This document shows, one piece after another, positions 24,075-36,262 of a DNA stretch of 64,000 nt. Origin of the DNA: Gloeopeniophorella convolvens (taxonomy: Eukaryota; Basidiomycota; Agaricomycetes; Russulales). Location of the stretch: NCBI GenBank assembly GCA_022496205.1, contig WTXD01000080.1:1-64000 (forward strand). Direction: 5' to 3'. The number at the start of each line of letters is the position of its first letter. Position 1 is the stretch's first letter. The notes under the pieces are model-generated. The model was not told the DNA's origin and made no database searches. It saw nothing but the letters and a program-made list of their open reading frames with translations. Position numbers and translations under genes: made by a program.

Positions 24075-25786
24075 TGGCGGTGGGGCGGAGTAGCGTCAAG
24101 GCCTGTCAAGGCACGTTTGTACATAGAACAGTCTGGGCGTGTCGCATGCCGCGATCTCCCGTAATTCTTTTCGTGTGCGCGAACCTTGCGAGCACATGCT
24201 CGAGGAGCACACGCGGGACCGAATGGGCAAACGCGCGGCTCCGACGCCCCGGAGAACTGGGACACGCGCTCGATCGGATGTTCGCAGGGTAATTTCTCCT
24301 CGTGACGTGTGTCCCCAAGAAGGCGATCCAGGCACATGGTCCCTTGCACGTTGACACAAGTTGGCCCGGGTTGCTCCCTTCAATGATGAATCAAGGTGGC
24401 GTCGGTTCCCACTGGCCACGACGACGGTGACGAGACAGTCAGACATCCTTGCTTGTCACGTCTAGCGAGGGCAACGCACTTACTCGCACTTGTTCGCACC
24501 CTTGTGGTCACCGGCCGGTCACCCCTCACGTCACTGGAGCAGGTTTAAGTTCGGAACGCCGTGGTCAATCATCACCCACCCGGGCCTTGCTAACCGCTTT
24601 GGTTATCAAAGTAACCACATCATGGCGCGCCTTTCCCGGAACCCATGTGGGAAACACGAGGCGTGTCGGCCTTGTTTCTGCTCTTGGCCATCTGCAAGCA
24701 TTCGGCCAAGACGCCGAGCCCTCAAAACCCTACCGGGAAAGCTCTCCGGCGGCGCCTCCGGGGGGAACTCGCGATGATATGACAAAGCTCCCCCACACGT
24801 AGCATGCGATTACCCAGGACATTAGAGATAGTATGTCAACAGCATATGACTGGACGTGGCAGCCTTAAGTTCCTTAGGTGAACGAGGCGATGCCGGCGCA
24901 CAATATGTGGCTATCGCCCCCGGAAAGCAGGGAAGCTTAGAAGCGAGAAGGGAAGCTTTCGTCACCGTCGGCGTCCGGATTTATATAAAAGACCTGATCT
25001 CTTCGACAGGTGACGCCGCTGAACCGGGAACAATTCACGCCGCCAAGCGGACCCGGGAATCTGTGTACTTATTTTGAGTATCTCGCTGTGTGACAACCGA
25101 TCGTTCGTAATTGCCGCGGCAAGTCCGTCAGTCGTGAGGTAGCGTGAGGTCTGGGACTCAGCCGCACAGCGAGGGCTGCGGTCTGACGGCGGGGTCCGTG
25201 TGGGTGTGAGAGGGGCGGCGGCCGGACTGGTCACCTCTAGACTTCCTCGGAACCTGTTCTGGTTGGAGCAAGTCTGCACAAGTTGAAATTAAAGCAAAAG
25301 GTTTAAGTGGTGCCAAGGCGGGGCGCCGTTGCAATCTCCCTCACTAAAGTTCCTTCCGAGGCGGGCCGAGGTTCCCCGCTTCGGTGCCTACATTCTCGCC
25401 GGGTGCCCTTCCAAGCCTAACCGAGGTAACTCATCAAAGAAACTGATATTCTCGTGGGCCTCGTTTTATATCTGACCTATTTCTGAGCGGCCGAACCCTA
25501 TTCGGACCACCCTTATGCGGACGAACTGCGCACATCTCGCGATCGGCTTGTGCCCTGTAGTTTCGAACCGCTGTCCTTTCTCCTGGCACCAAGTGATCGG
25601 GTATCACTGTCCGGCTTCCGTGTGCTGTGATCTTCAATCCACTCCTGCCCGTCTGTCTGCACCTTCCCTCTGTCGCTTCGGGTAATCATATCTTCCGCAA
25701 CGTGATTTAGGTAGTCCTTTCTCCGCATTACTATTTGAACAACCGAGGTCTGTTACGCAGGTCCCTTTCTCCCCCCGCAAACCTTC
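24075..25786. other. Intergenic: 5' flank of the APSES gene
   Basis: 1.7 kb, no gene recognised. A TATA-like TTTATATAAAAG occurs at about 24979-24990. CT-rich sequence occupies about 25590-25780, typical of a fungal promoter or leader. Confidence 0.45.
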
Positions 25787-27906
25787 ATGACCTCGGGCAT
25801 CCTGCAAGTGAGTTCCTGGCCATTCGCTGATATGCTAGGCCTTACGTTTGCCTTCTCTTCATAGGATTCGCTTCCATCTTCGGGTGGAGGGCCTTCCAGT
25901 TCCCCGCCTCGCTTTCGACCGTACGCTAGTCCGAACCATCATGTCATTAAGAGCCGGTACATCACGAGCAACGATCCCCGCGGATACATGTAAGTCAGTC
26001 ACAACAGTCGAAGTTGGTGTGCTGATATCTCGCTAGCCCCGTCTACGAATACCCACTCAACGGCCAGTGGATCATGATGGACGTAGATGACGGCTACGTG
26101 TTGTGGACAGGGATATGGAAGGGTGAGGAGCTTTTACCTTCACAGCTTCGTACAAGAAACTGATGATATCATCCGTGCTCTACAGCCCTTGGGAATTCCA
26201 AAGGTTGGCCACACCTTGTTTGCGCGAAACTTAGCTCACACGTGTGGCATGCTCAGCCGACATCGTCAAGATGATCGAGTCCCAACCTGACCTAGCCTCT
26301 CAGATACGTCGAGTCCGCGGTGGATATCTCAAGATACAAGGAACATGGATGCCCTACGAGGTACATGATACGCTACATATTCTCCCCCCACCAGCTGACC
26401 AGAAGCCCCCAGGTTGCTCTCCGTCTGTCCCGTCGGTGCGTATGACCCGTGGCTAATTTCGGACTAACCGGCTGACGCACGGTTACAGCGTGGCATGGCC
26501 TATTCGCCACGATCTTGTTCCTTTGTTTGGGTACGCGACTTCGGATGAAGTGTCACTGGTTGTTCTCAATTAAGTCTATAACTTAGACCTACCTTTCCAA
26601 GCACCTGCCTGTCTCCAGATCAGCCTGGATACGGACAAGTCATTGCCAACGGGAGCGGCCGCCGCCGAAATCGGCGGAGTAACCACGCGCAGCACTCGGG
26701 CATGATATCTACTACGAGCTCATCCGGCCCACAGGCTGGGTGGACTATTATATCCGGCCCAAGTTACCCACACGAGATCAGCCTCGCTTCACCTCAGCTT
26801 GTACACCAGGCTGCTTCATCGTTCCCTCCGTCGGCTTGGTCTTCTCATCACCAGAAGGTTCACCCAACACCGTCACCAACAGATACACTCACCATTGATG
26901 GGGGTGTCGACCGGTTGTCTTTGACCCGTGAGCGCAGTCACAGCACCCGTTACTCGCCGTACCCTGGCCCTACATCGTCTAGCAATCCATCCCTCACATC
27001 GACGACGTCTTCGCCTATCGGGGCTTCCAGAAACCCGTTCACGGACCCCTTCGGGTTTCCCAGCGCCCGTCGCGTGCCAATACAAGAGGAACACATTAAG
27101 CTCCCTCCCCTTCAACCACCGGCCCCATCCCGTGCTGCAGGGCAGGTCTCTATATCTTTGCCCCCTATTTCATCTTGGGCTGCCCCATCTCAGTCTTGTG
27201 ACTCTCGGGCCGTCCTCCAGCGGCTGCAGGCAAACGACGAGCCCGATCCTGCACATTCGCGCACTGTCTCTGAAGAGCAGCTTACTCATCGCCGGCGTTC
27301 CTTCTCGGTTCCCTCGAACGCGCAGTAAGCTTACGGTCTTAGTTTCCTTCTGCCATCACTGATGCACGTTCTTGCGACAGGCACTTCGGGTTCGAACCTC
27401 CAAAAATGTCGAACACTGCGATGCGAGGTGAAACGCAACAGCGGGCCTCGGAGCGCTCATATCCTCGAGATGGCCCGCGTTTCGGGGCGTTTGCGCACCG
27501 CAGGCAGTCTGATGCGAGTTCGGCGGTTACCTCTCCATCCGCCTCCCTTTCATCATCAACTCCCGACGGTCTCTCTCCGAGCGATCCATCCCCGATCATG
27601 CCGCCTACCCCTCAGTCGTCTGCGCCCTTGCCACGAGAAGGCCACGATGCACCCCCATCCCCGTTCAAGGATCACGTTGGCAGTAATCGGGCGCCGCTAC
27701 CTTCGCGCATATATGCCGACCCATCGCAAGCGTTCGGCTATGACCGAGACAGGCCTCAAGCATATGGGCGTCGCAGCGATGTCGAGGCTGTCTCCCCTTC
27801 ATTACAGGGGGCAGACTCTGCACCATCTCCCTCGCGCGATTCTGCTGAACTCTGGGACAAATACAGCGCAAATCACCCCAGCTCTCGTCCCGTACGTCCA
27901 TGGTAG
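25787..27906 (+). CDS. APSES (KilA-N) domain DNA-binding protein
   Basis: Nine exons (25787-25807, 25865-25989, 26037-26122, 26186-26203, 26257-26360, 26413-26435, 26489-26530, 26587-27324, 27381-27906) give 560 residues with all joins in frame. The N-terminal third carries the APSES fold: YPLNGQWIMMDVDDGYVLWTG, ADIVKMIESQP, then the conserved GGYLKIQGTWMPYEVALRLS and WPIRHDLVPLFGPTFPS. APSES factors are fungus-specific nuclear regulators of development and cell cycle that contact DNA with the helix-turn-helix in this block. After GRRRNRRSNH, a likely nuclear localisation signal, comes a ~380-residue Ser/Pro-rich disordered tail with no ankyrin repeats. It is therefore not a Swi4/Mbp1 type and resembles the Xbp1-like class. 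Confidence 0.9.
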
Positions 27907-30900
27907 AGCACCCCACGCAGTGTTACGTCTAACAGGGTTGTATTAATCTCCTCATGAGCGTTGTTAGGATCGTCTCTTAGAATAGTCTAGTATACCTCGC
28001 TGTCGGACATCGATGCTTCCGTACTTGTACTGTATATTGCTACACGTAGCCTGTTGCGTCTGCACCATCTGCCTCCGCAAGAGCGAACATGCCGATTTCA
28101 TATCGGAGTCTCGGCGGGGATCGCGCGTTAGACGCTCATTGCCCCAAATCGAGACAACACTTCGACTTCGCGATCGGTGCTTGCACCTTCCCTGTCAAAC
28201 TCGTGGTGTGCTCGAGGTCGACGAACCTAATTCACCCCTCGCGATTATCTCATCGTGTGGACGGCGTTGATTTCGGCAGCGTCAAGCTACAGATGGGATC
28301 GTTACTCGACCGAAACACGGAAAGGTCTCCCTCCGTTCATGCGCCCTTCCATGCAGGGAGTCAAAACACGACAGGTACGAGGAGTCCCAACTATCGAATT
28401 GTCGGATTGTCAGTAACCGGCTGCACTCTTGGGAAAAATGAAAGAGGACTAGAGCGCTCGTCCCTTCCAAGGAGACTTCCAAATAGGTTTCACGTTCCTC
28501 ATCCGGAGTTTCTGGGCGCTTGGAGACATGTCTAACAAGTTCTCGGCAGTTCAATTGTCTTGTAAGCAGGAACATGACTGCTGGCAGGCCTGGAGCCGTT
28601 TGCCTCCGTCACCAAATCCGGCTCGCCAGCGCTTGAACGGTATATCCCGTACATGGCGTCGTGCATGCTCTGGAGACGGACAGCTCCCGTTGGTATGGCT
28701 GCGCGGAGAAGGAGCGGGGTCCCAACACGGCCAGAAGATCTCTCAGGTTGGAGTGATACGTTATTACACAGTGCATATTCACTGGATTGCGTGAACTCCT
28801 ACGAGCCTGAGAAGGATAGATTACGTCCGTCACATTAGGCTCGGCCCCAGCATGCGGCGCACACGCACGCAGAACACTTCTTCCAGGGGTGAACGGTTGA
28901 CCCGTGCAGGTCAGCAGGACATCGTGTGGAGGAGTAGGTGAGAGGAGGTCGCCTCGAACCCCAGATGACATAATTTGTGGCCCTGGCTGCCGTGTAGCAG
29001 GCGATAGAAGCAATGAAAGTGTGCCAATTGTGTGCTCGTTGTTTCCGAACCCCGATGATGTACCAGAAGCCCCGTCGTCTTCGGACGACACCCGGACAAA
29101 GAAGTACCGGAGGCCTCAAGCTTCCGCATTTGTGCAGCAGAAGCGCGGTGCTGGCACGGCAGCACCTTCAAGGATGATATAAGGAAATGAGGATGCGCGA
29201 CATGGGCGCACGTTGATGGGTGGGCAGCGAACTTCCTACCTGGATCCCTGCAGTTTGGAGTTAGCTGTTAATTAGTAACGCCGTGGACTTTAGCCACTTC
29301 ATGCCTGTCGATGACGCTTGTCTGCGGTCGAGGTTCGCCGTCGAGGCATCAAGTTCGTAACCTACCGACCGTGGAGAAGTGATGGTATGCACCACATGGC
29401 GAGGTGTCGGTCTCCCAAAACTTGCCGTCCTGGATTCAGTTCCGTGATCAACGACGAAGTGATGAAACATCAATTAGCAGAACGTACCTACGTCGGCGCT
29501 GCCATCGCTGAGCAAGTCAACTTCGAGGTGGCCTCGCAGATGCGCGAGACATTGATGTCCGCATGGGGTTCGAACCCGGCGCAGGATCCCTGTATGCTTC
29601 GCCTTGGATCATCTAAAATAGCCCATTTGTTTTCGTGGGATGTGTGAATACTTTGACAGTGGCCGCCACCCAGTATAGAAAGAGTCCTTCGCTCCTCGAA
29701 GATGAATTAAGTTGACATGGATGTCTCGTCTGAATTTGGAATGGGAGTTTGTGCGTAACAGGGTCCGGAGCACTCACCAACGCTGAGAAATAGTAGCCCT
29801 GCGTGCGCATGACTATGAGGCGTAGGAAGCAGCATTAAGCTCTCCGTGCGAGCTCAGGGAACATCATAGCCCCTTTGCAGTGGGAACATCTGGTAGTGTC
29901 CGCGTCCGCGAATACTTTGCAATGGCTATTTCATAGACACGGTCATCAACGCAATGCTTCCGAAAATCGACTAGCATGGTGCCTTACACCAGAAGCTACT
30001 ATTCTAAGTCGAAGGTTGCATATTTGTCAGCGGCTATAGGCGGCAAATGCGGAGGACTGGCGGTGCTTTTCCCAGACCGCCAGAATTCTGGCTGACGTCT
30101 GCGTAGCGAACAACAGCTCCCTCGCTTGATCGATGTGAGACTTGAGCAGAGAACGACGGAGAGTACCGGACGTTGCGCGAGGCGCGGGTTATGTTGACCT
30201 CATCACTAAAGAAGAGTTGTCAAATAGGTTTGTATTGATCTTCCCGAAATTACGGCCATTTACGTTGGGGACAAGCAATGAGCGACGATGCACGTCCGTT
30301 ATCACCTGCGTGACGACACAATTCCAAGATGCTGGTACCCTTGTCCCTAGTCGTATTATCACAAAGGAAACGGCACGTATCATGGGGGGGGGGGGGGGAG
30401 GGGAACGCAGTGAGTCAAGACAGCCTGCGAGCAGTTGCGGTATTGCAGCCCTCCGAATAAACCAGTGCCCAAGGACCCTGAAGCCGGAGCCAGAGGCGTC
30501 GGTGAGATATCACGGACGATATCACGGTAAGTTAGGATGGATGCGACGGTTCCCTCCGTCATTGAAGAGCCCGGGAGATTCACCACTTTTGGGGGGGTGC
30601 ATTGAGTGAATCTGGTCCAAACCCGAGCTTAGTTTTAGCCACAGACTTGACTCCTCGGAGAGGTGGGAGGCTTCAATTCAGCGCAGGCGAGTGATCCTGC
30701 GACAGAGAATGGTTCTATCCGCCTTGGGGGGCTCAGAGGTAAGTTAACTATATGTCGGGCTCACCAGTGGCTGCGGCGAGGTCTTCTGTATTATTAAGCC
30801 GGTCCGGATACAGCGGACCCTAACCCTAAAAGGGGGCAGGCGTCGAGGACTGTCAAGAGCGAAATTGGCAAGACGCGGCCTCATTAACGTGAAGGAGTGT

Positions 30901-31071
30901 ACTCCGTCCTCACGTCTTGCCGACATTGATTCCTTTCGTGTCAACCTTTCCCGGCTCCTCAGGACCACCCATACGCCAGACCACATTGGTCTACTGGAGG
31001 AACAGATACCTTTAACCCAACTCCGCAACCAAGCAGAGCCGAAGCTTGAGCCTGATATCCCCAAACTCGCA
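27907..31071. other. Gene-poor region upstream of the SPX transporter
   Basis: 3.2 kb without recognisable genes. The frames at 28089-28535, 28609-29091 and 30142-30609 have no family motif and are contradicted by overlapping frames on the other strand. It contains a 15-G tract (30384-30398) and two tandem CCCTAA units (30818-30829). No transposon ends were identified. Confidence 0.5.
30384..30398 (+). repeat. Mononucleotide tract, 15 G
   Basis: Fifteen consecutive G, the longest homopolymer I noticed in the window. It may form a G-quadruplex or be a mutational or assembly hot spot. Confidence 0.9.
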
Positions 31072-34000
31072 ATGAAGTTCAGGTGCGTTCGCCTCGTGTT
31101 GCAGTGTCGGCCTCAAAGACCAAGCTTCTTGCCGTAGCTCTTCTCTAAATTCAATGCGGTGGTGGAATGGTGGGACGAGTACATCGCGTACGTGCTGCGT
31201 TGCCGCGTAGGGCTTCCCAGCGCTCGTCGCATTTGCCGACTTCTCTGCCAGGTACGACGCTCTCAAGAAGTATATATACCAGCTAGAGAAGCAGAAACAT
31301 GAAGCTCTACTTCAATCTCACGACATAGAGTCGGTGACAGAACGAACCTCTTTGGTTGGCCAAGCAGAATCTTTTCAGGATACCGACGCGCTTTTCCAAC
31401 CCCTTCTCGACGTCGAATTACGAAAGATCACATCTTTCTATTCTCTCCAGGAGAGGCAGCTCCTCGATGAACTGGCGGAACTGGAGGAACTTGTGAAGGA
31501 ACAAGATGACATCGGAATGCTCGCGGGAAGACTGTACGGCGATGGTCAGTGGGACGAAGACGAGGATGAAGACGAAGACGATTGGCATAGCGCTGAGCGA
31601 AGCCAAGAGCCAACGACCACGAAACGCAGGAGGAGGGCTTCGACCTCTGCAGGTCGTGCATTATCTCAAGGTGTGTACCTCTCGGTGAATCGCTGCGGTC
31701 CTGCTTCATCCTATACTTGCAACTGTGCTACGTCGCATGGATTTTCTTGTGCACGGAGTCAATCGTTTTAGGGTGTCAAAGTTCAGACTCGTCCCCTTTC
31801 TCTGCGCCTATATCGTTCATTCTGACCTACCAGTTATTCAGGAAGTCATCTCAAAGAAGTCATTAGCCCAAGGGCTCGTCGTATCAGCATCTCATCAACG
31901 GAGGACAATATTGACCTCGAAGCATCGCTGGCTTCCCTCCGTGTGCCTACAGGACACGCAAGCGCATTCCCGGCACCCGTACCCGAGGCAGAGGAACCTG
32001 TACCTGAGCAGGCAGCTGGCAACAGCGGTACTGGACGTGGTGTCAGCTCGGGTCGCAGCAGGTCTCCGGCCAGCAGAGTGCGGGGACTCGCTAGCAAGCT
32101 TCGCAGCAGTATAGCCTCACTGGGTTCCCCCCACCCACCGGCACCGGGTGCTGAGACGATCTGGACATCGAAGAGCAATTTTGCGACAGACACGCAACTC
32201 CTTTTTAAACGCCGGATAACAAACCTGTACGTTCAAGTGAGCGCACTGCGCTCGTATGTAGAATTGAACTACTCCGGTTTCCGCAAAGTTTTGAAGAAGT
32301 AAGCCATGGGACCTGCAGCGCTGATCCAGTGTTAATCTTCTTTGGTAGATACGACAAAGTCACGGAGAGCTCCGTACGTACAAGCTTGTTCCGTATCAAT
32401 CACGTCTGATGAACTGTCTTAGCTTCAAGCACATTACCTCCATGATATCCTCGAACCGACCCCTCCTTTTGATCAGGCGTCTCGCGCAAAGATCACAGAC
32501 GCCCAAACCGCATTATTGCACCTGTTTGCCAAGTGCGTTACACACGGTGACGCGGCAGCGGCGCAGCGGTACCTGAAACTCAACCTGCGAGAACACATCG
32601 CGTGGGAACGCGACACGGTATGGAGGCAGATGATTGGACGTGAGCGCCGCGGCGATGGCGGAACGCCACTAGGTGTCCCAATGGACAATACGGAAGAGAA
32701 GGCGTTCGAAGTCAACACGCGCGTCGGACGTGTGCGTCTGAGTAGGCGCAAGATCTGGACTGTTGTCTCGGCGATCATCTTTACGATACTGCTCAATGTG
32801 CAGACAGTTGAAGGAGAGGAGGCGAATCGCTGTTTTGCCGTTCTTGTGTTCGCGACTGTGCTTTGGGCAACAGAGGTTTGTGGGGCCTTTTCTCTCGCGA
32901 GGTAGTGCTTACTTTCATCTCGAAGGCGATACCACTATTTGTGACGTCTACTATGATCCCTGCCCTGTTGGTTTGGCTTCGAGTCATACGAGATGCCGAC
33001 ACCCTCGAGCGGCTGAGCCCTTCGGCAGCTACTCGGTGAGTATCCCCTGCCATGACCTGGACGAGCCGAACTCACGGGTGCATAGCTGGGTTTTTTCTGT
33101 GATGTTTTCACCAACAATCATGCTCCTTATCGGCGGGTTTACAATTGCTGCCGCCCTTTCCAAGACGAACATTGACCGTGTGCTGATCACGCGCGTGCTC
33201 AGTTTGGCTGGTACACGCCCGAGCGTCGTGCTGCTGGCCGTCATGGGCGTCGCGTGTTTTGCCAGCATGTGGATCAGGTGCGTTGCTCTACCGGCGCGGC
33301 GGTTCCTCTAGCCGCATTCTCACCGCGGGCCCTCGTTCCTAGTAACGTCGCCGCTCCAACACTGTGCTTCACACTCGTGCGGGTGCGTCCGAGCTATCCC
33401 AAGTTCCGCTCGTTCTTTCGCACGCTCATCGCCTCGCTTATCACAGCCAATCTTGCGGACTCTTCCACCGAAGGCGTCCTTTGGACCCTGCCTCGTCGTA
33501 AGCGCCCTGCCCCCCTCCACGGTTTGGTTTTCGAGGCTCAAGCGACCTTGGTCTCCAGCTCGCAATCGCGTTGGCCGCGAACATCGGCGGACAGTCGTCT
33601 CCTATATCCTCCCCACAGAACCTGATCGCACTGGCGGCGATGAAGCCCCAACTGGATTGGGGCCGCTGGTTCCTGGTTGCACTGCCGGTTTCGGGCATGT
33701 CGATCGTGCTGATCTGGCTCCTCCTCCTGGTTTCTTATCGCCCCTCGCGCCTACCCACAGGAGATGGCGTTCTCGAGATCAAGAGCATACGCCCCACGCG
33801 TGAGCGGTTCACCGTGAAGCAGTGGTGGGTCACGTTTGTATGTATTGCGACAATCATTCTCTGGGTCGTCGAGCATGCGATTGAAGATTGGGTCGGCGAC
33901 ATGGGTATAATTGCAATAATTCCCATTGTTGCATTCTTCGGAACGGGGGTGCTAAAAAAGGTGAGCAGCTCTTGTTAGATTTTTGCAAGTCCGTTCATAT

Positions 34001-34775
34001 CCCATGTTCAGGACGACTTTGAACAATTCTTGTGGTCGGTGGTTTTCCTTGCGATGGGTGGCATAGCCCTCGGGAAAGGTGTCACGTCGAGTGGCCTGCT
34101 GGACAAATTGGGCGCCCTCATCTTCGACCTTGTGGATGACCTTTCTGAAATTGGTGTTGTGTTTGTCCTCACCGGCGTTGTGCTCGTACGTTCACCAAAC
34201 TTGGTGCACTTATCTTCCTTGCTGAAATGTCCCAGGTCATCTCCACATTTATCAGCCACACGATTGCAAGTGTGTTACTTGTCCCAATAGCCAGCCATGT
34301 CGGGCGCGGCCTTCCGGGAAATCAAGCCAACCTTCTCATCTTTATCACTGGTCTTGTATGCTCCACCGGAATGGGCATGCCCGTTTCTGGATTCCCGAAC
34401 CAGACAGCGTATGTTCTCACGGTGCTTTTACCTTGACATTGGCCGATGATCATGGGATTGGCTGTAGGGCAACCCAGGAAGACGAGATGGGGCAACTATA
34501 CTTGTCCAATGTCGACTTTTTGAAGAATGGGGTGCCAGCCAGTGCCATAGCTGCCTTGGTAGGGCTCAGCGGTCGTTCTGTGGTGGTTGCTCACTTCTTG
34601 TCAGGTCGTCGCAACCCTTGGATACGCGTTGATGAAGCTCATAGGGTTTGTTCTGAGTTCACATTTCGACTTGTCTCGCTGGCTGATTCCTGGGATGCAG
34701 AGTAAACTGATGGGCGCCCCGAACATCCGGCTCTGCTCTGAATTTCATTTTCATTCTTCACACTTAGCCTCATGA
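31072..34775 (+). CDS. SPX-domain low-affinity phosphate transporter (Pho91/Pho87/Pho90 type)
   Basis: Fifteen exons from MKF at 31072 can be joined in one frame to 943 residues. The SPX domain (KFNAVVEWWDEYIAYDALKKYIYQLEK, then a split acidic and basic region, KRRITNLYVQVSALRSYVELNYSGFRKVLKKYDK) senses inositol pyrophosphates. It is followed by a Na+/sulfate-DASS transporter domain with about 12 membrane helices (IWTVVSAIIFTILLNV, FVTSTMIPALLVWL, TIMLLIGGFTIAAAL). Conserved NIGGQSSPISSPQNLIA and SGFPNQTAYV resemble the substrate hairpins. This architecture moves phosphate across the plasma membrane (Pho87/90) or out of the vacuole (Pho91); which one cannot be decided here. The first intron is problematic: the frame fits a 42-nt intron (31096-31137), while the better donor at 31083 breaks the frame. 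The exact C-terminus may be spliced differently after MKLIG. Confidence 0.92.
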
Positions 34776-36262
34776 TGTTCCCCTCATGTACCGAACCATT
34801 ACACATTTATCTTCATCCCTTCGCTCAGTGGAATTCAGGCAGCTGCGCTCGACTATGTATCCTACATCGGCAGACAATAGACTTGCGGGAGTCCCCCAAT
34901 TACGCAGGAGGGTCGTGCGCGCTTCGTCTTGCACTTTCTTCGCTACACCTCGTGTGTCCAAGGGGGGAGCATGCCTCCACGTATTCGGGAGCTGGTGGGA
35001 CTTCCCAGTCGCGTCTGCTTTGGGACATGAGTCGACACGTTTGGGCTAGCAACTCACATGCGAGGCCACATCGACATCAGCGGGCGCTCTAAGTACGACG
35101 TGTTGGGGTTGCGGCGCAGTATGCGGAGCTGCATACTGTCTAGACTATGCCTCACACACCGAAAAAAACATGATGGTGACGACATCAAGGGACGAGGGCT
35201 CCTGTGGCTTGCACATCATACGTAACGCAAGACTCGAACGTGGCAGGATCCTGGAGCGTTGGAAGGGACCCTGACCATCGGATGTCCTGGAGAGGCTTGT
35301 CATCTTGAAGGGAACCGGCGCCGCCGAAACAAAAGACAAGGTTTGACACAGGTCACCGGTTACGATTCGGAATGGGCCTCCGATTACTGCATGACTGGAG
35401 GGCGAACTGCCTGAACGGAGTTGCGATTGCGTTGCGCAGACAAGACTTTGTAGCTGGCTATATCGCTGCGGGAAGTTGGCCCAGGGAGATAGCGCTCCTG
35501 CTACTGGGATCTTGGACCGAACCTCAACTCAGGGACGAAACAACTCCAGCTTTCCGTCAACGAAAGTACATAAAGAATGGGCCGTTGGGTGCCATGGTCG
35601 CCAAGCCTTCAGGGCATTCCATCTGGGGAATGCACAGGGCAAACCGTTCAACGGTACCCCAGAACGCTTGGGACCCGGATGCAATGGGTCAATTCTACGT
35701 GACGGGGGTGACCCCGAGAACGTACAACGTATTCTGTGTATGTCAAGCAACTAAAGACGAAAATACGCGACACGGCCTTACCAGGGGCTCGGCAACATCT
35801 AGGCAGGCCCCGAAGACCGCGCCTTCGAGCGGTCAGTTCTATCATGAGGCGGACCAATGGGTGGCTGCTAGATACTATTCATCGAGGGCCCCGAAGCCTA
35901 TCGAGAATTTGATTAACCCGAAGTTTGATATTGGGCAACTGAGAAGTGCTTGAAAGTCGGCGAGGTGATGGCGAAGATTCTAGTATGCAGTACATCGATG
36001 TATAACGCATAGAGGCAGAGCAAGGCACCAGCCAAAATTCCGTTCAGGGTCCTCGGCATGTCGATACTGGTTGATTTAGACTCGTGCTACGTCTCATCAT
36101 CTAGAACGGTAGGTGGTCATGTAGATGCAGGAACCATGTACCGAAAGTAGCAATTCACAGCCTGCAACCTAGTCAACGATTGGTACGCAATGCTCAATCC
36201 GATCAATCACGCACCCCGCATTCGCTACTGAGAAAGGGCTGTCAGTTACTATCACACCCCCC
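34776..36262. other. Intergenic between convergent SPX transporter and Ku70
   Basis: 1.5 kb. It holds an uninterrupted ATG-started frame of 193 codons at 35372-35953 (+) with no recognisable domain. No other feature was seen. Confidence 0.45.

Noticed and set aside
27385..27400. B-box-like GGGTTCGAACCTCC
   Set aside because: It lies in the coding sequence of the APSES gene (FGFEPP) and no cloverleaf forms.
29540..29640. Possible tRNA: GGGGTTCGAACCC resembles a T arm
   Set aside because: No A box, acceptor pairing or anticodon arm can be placed at the right distance on either strand.
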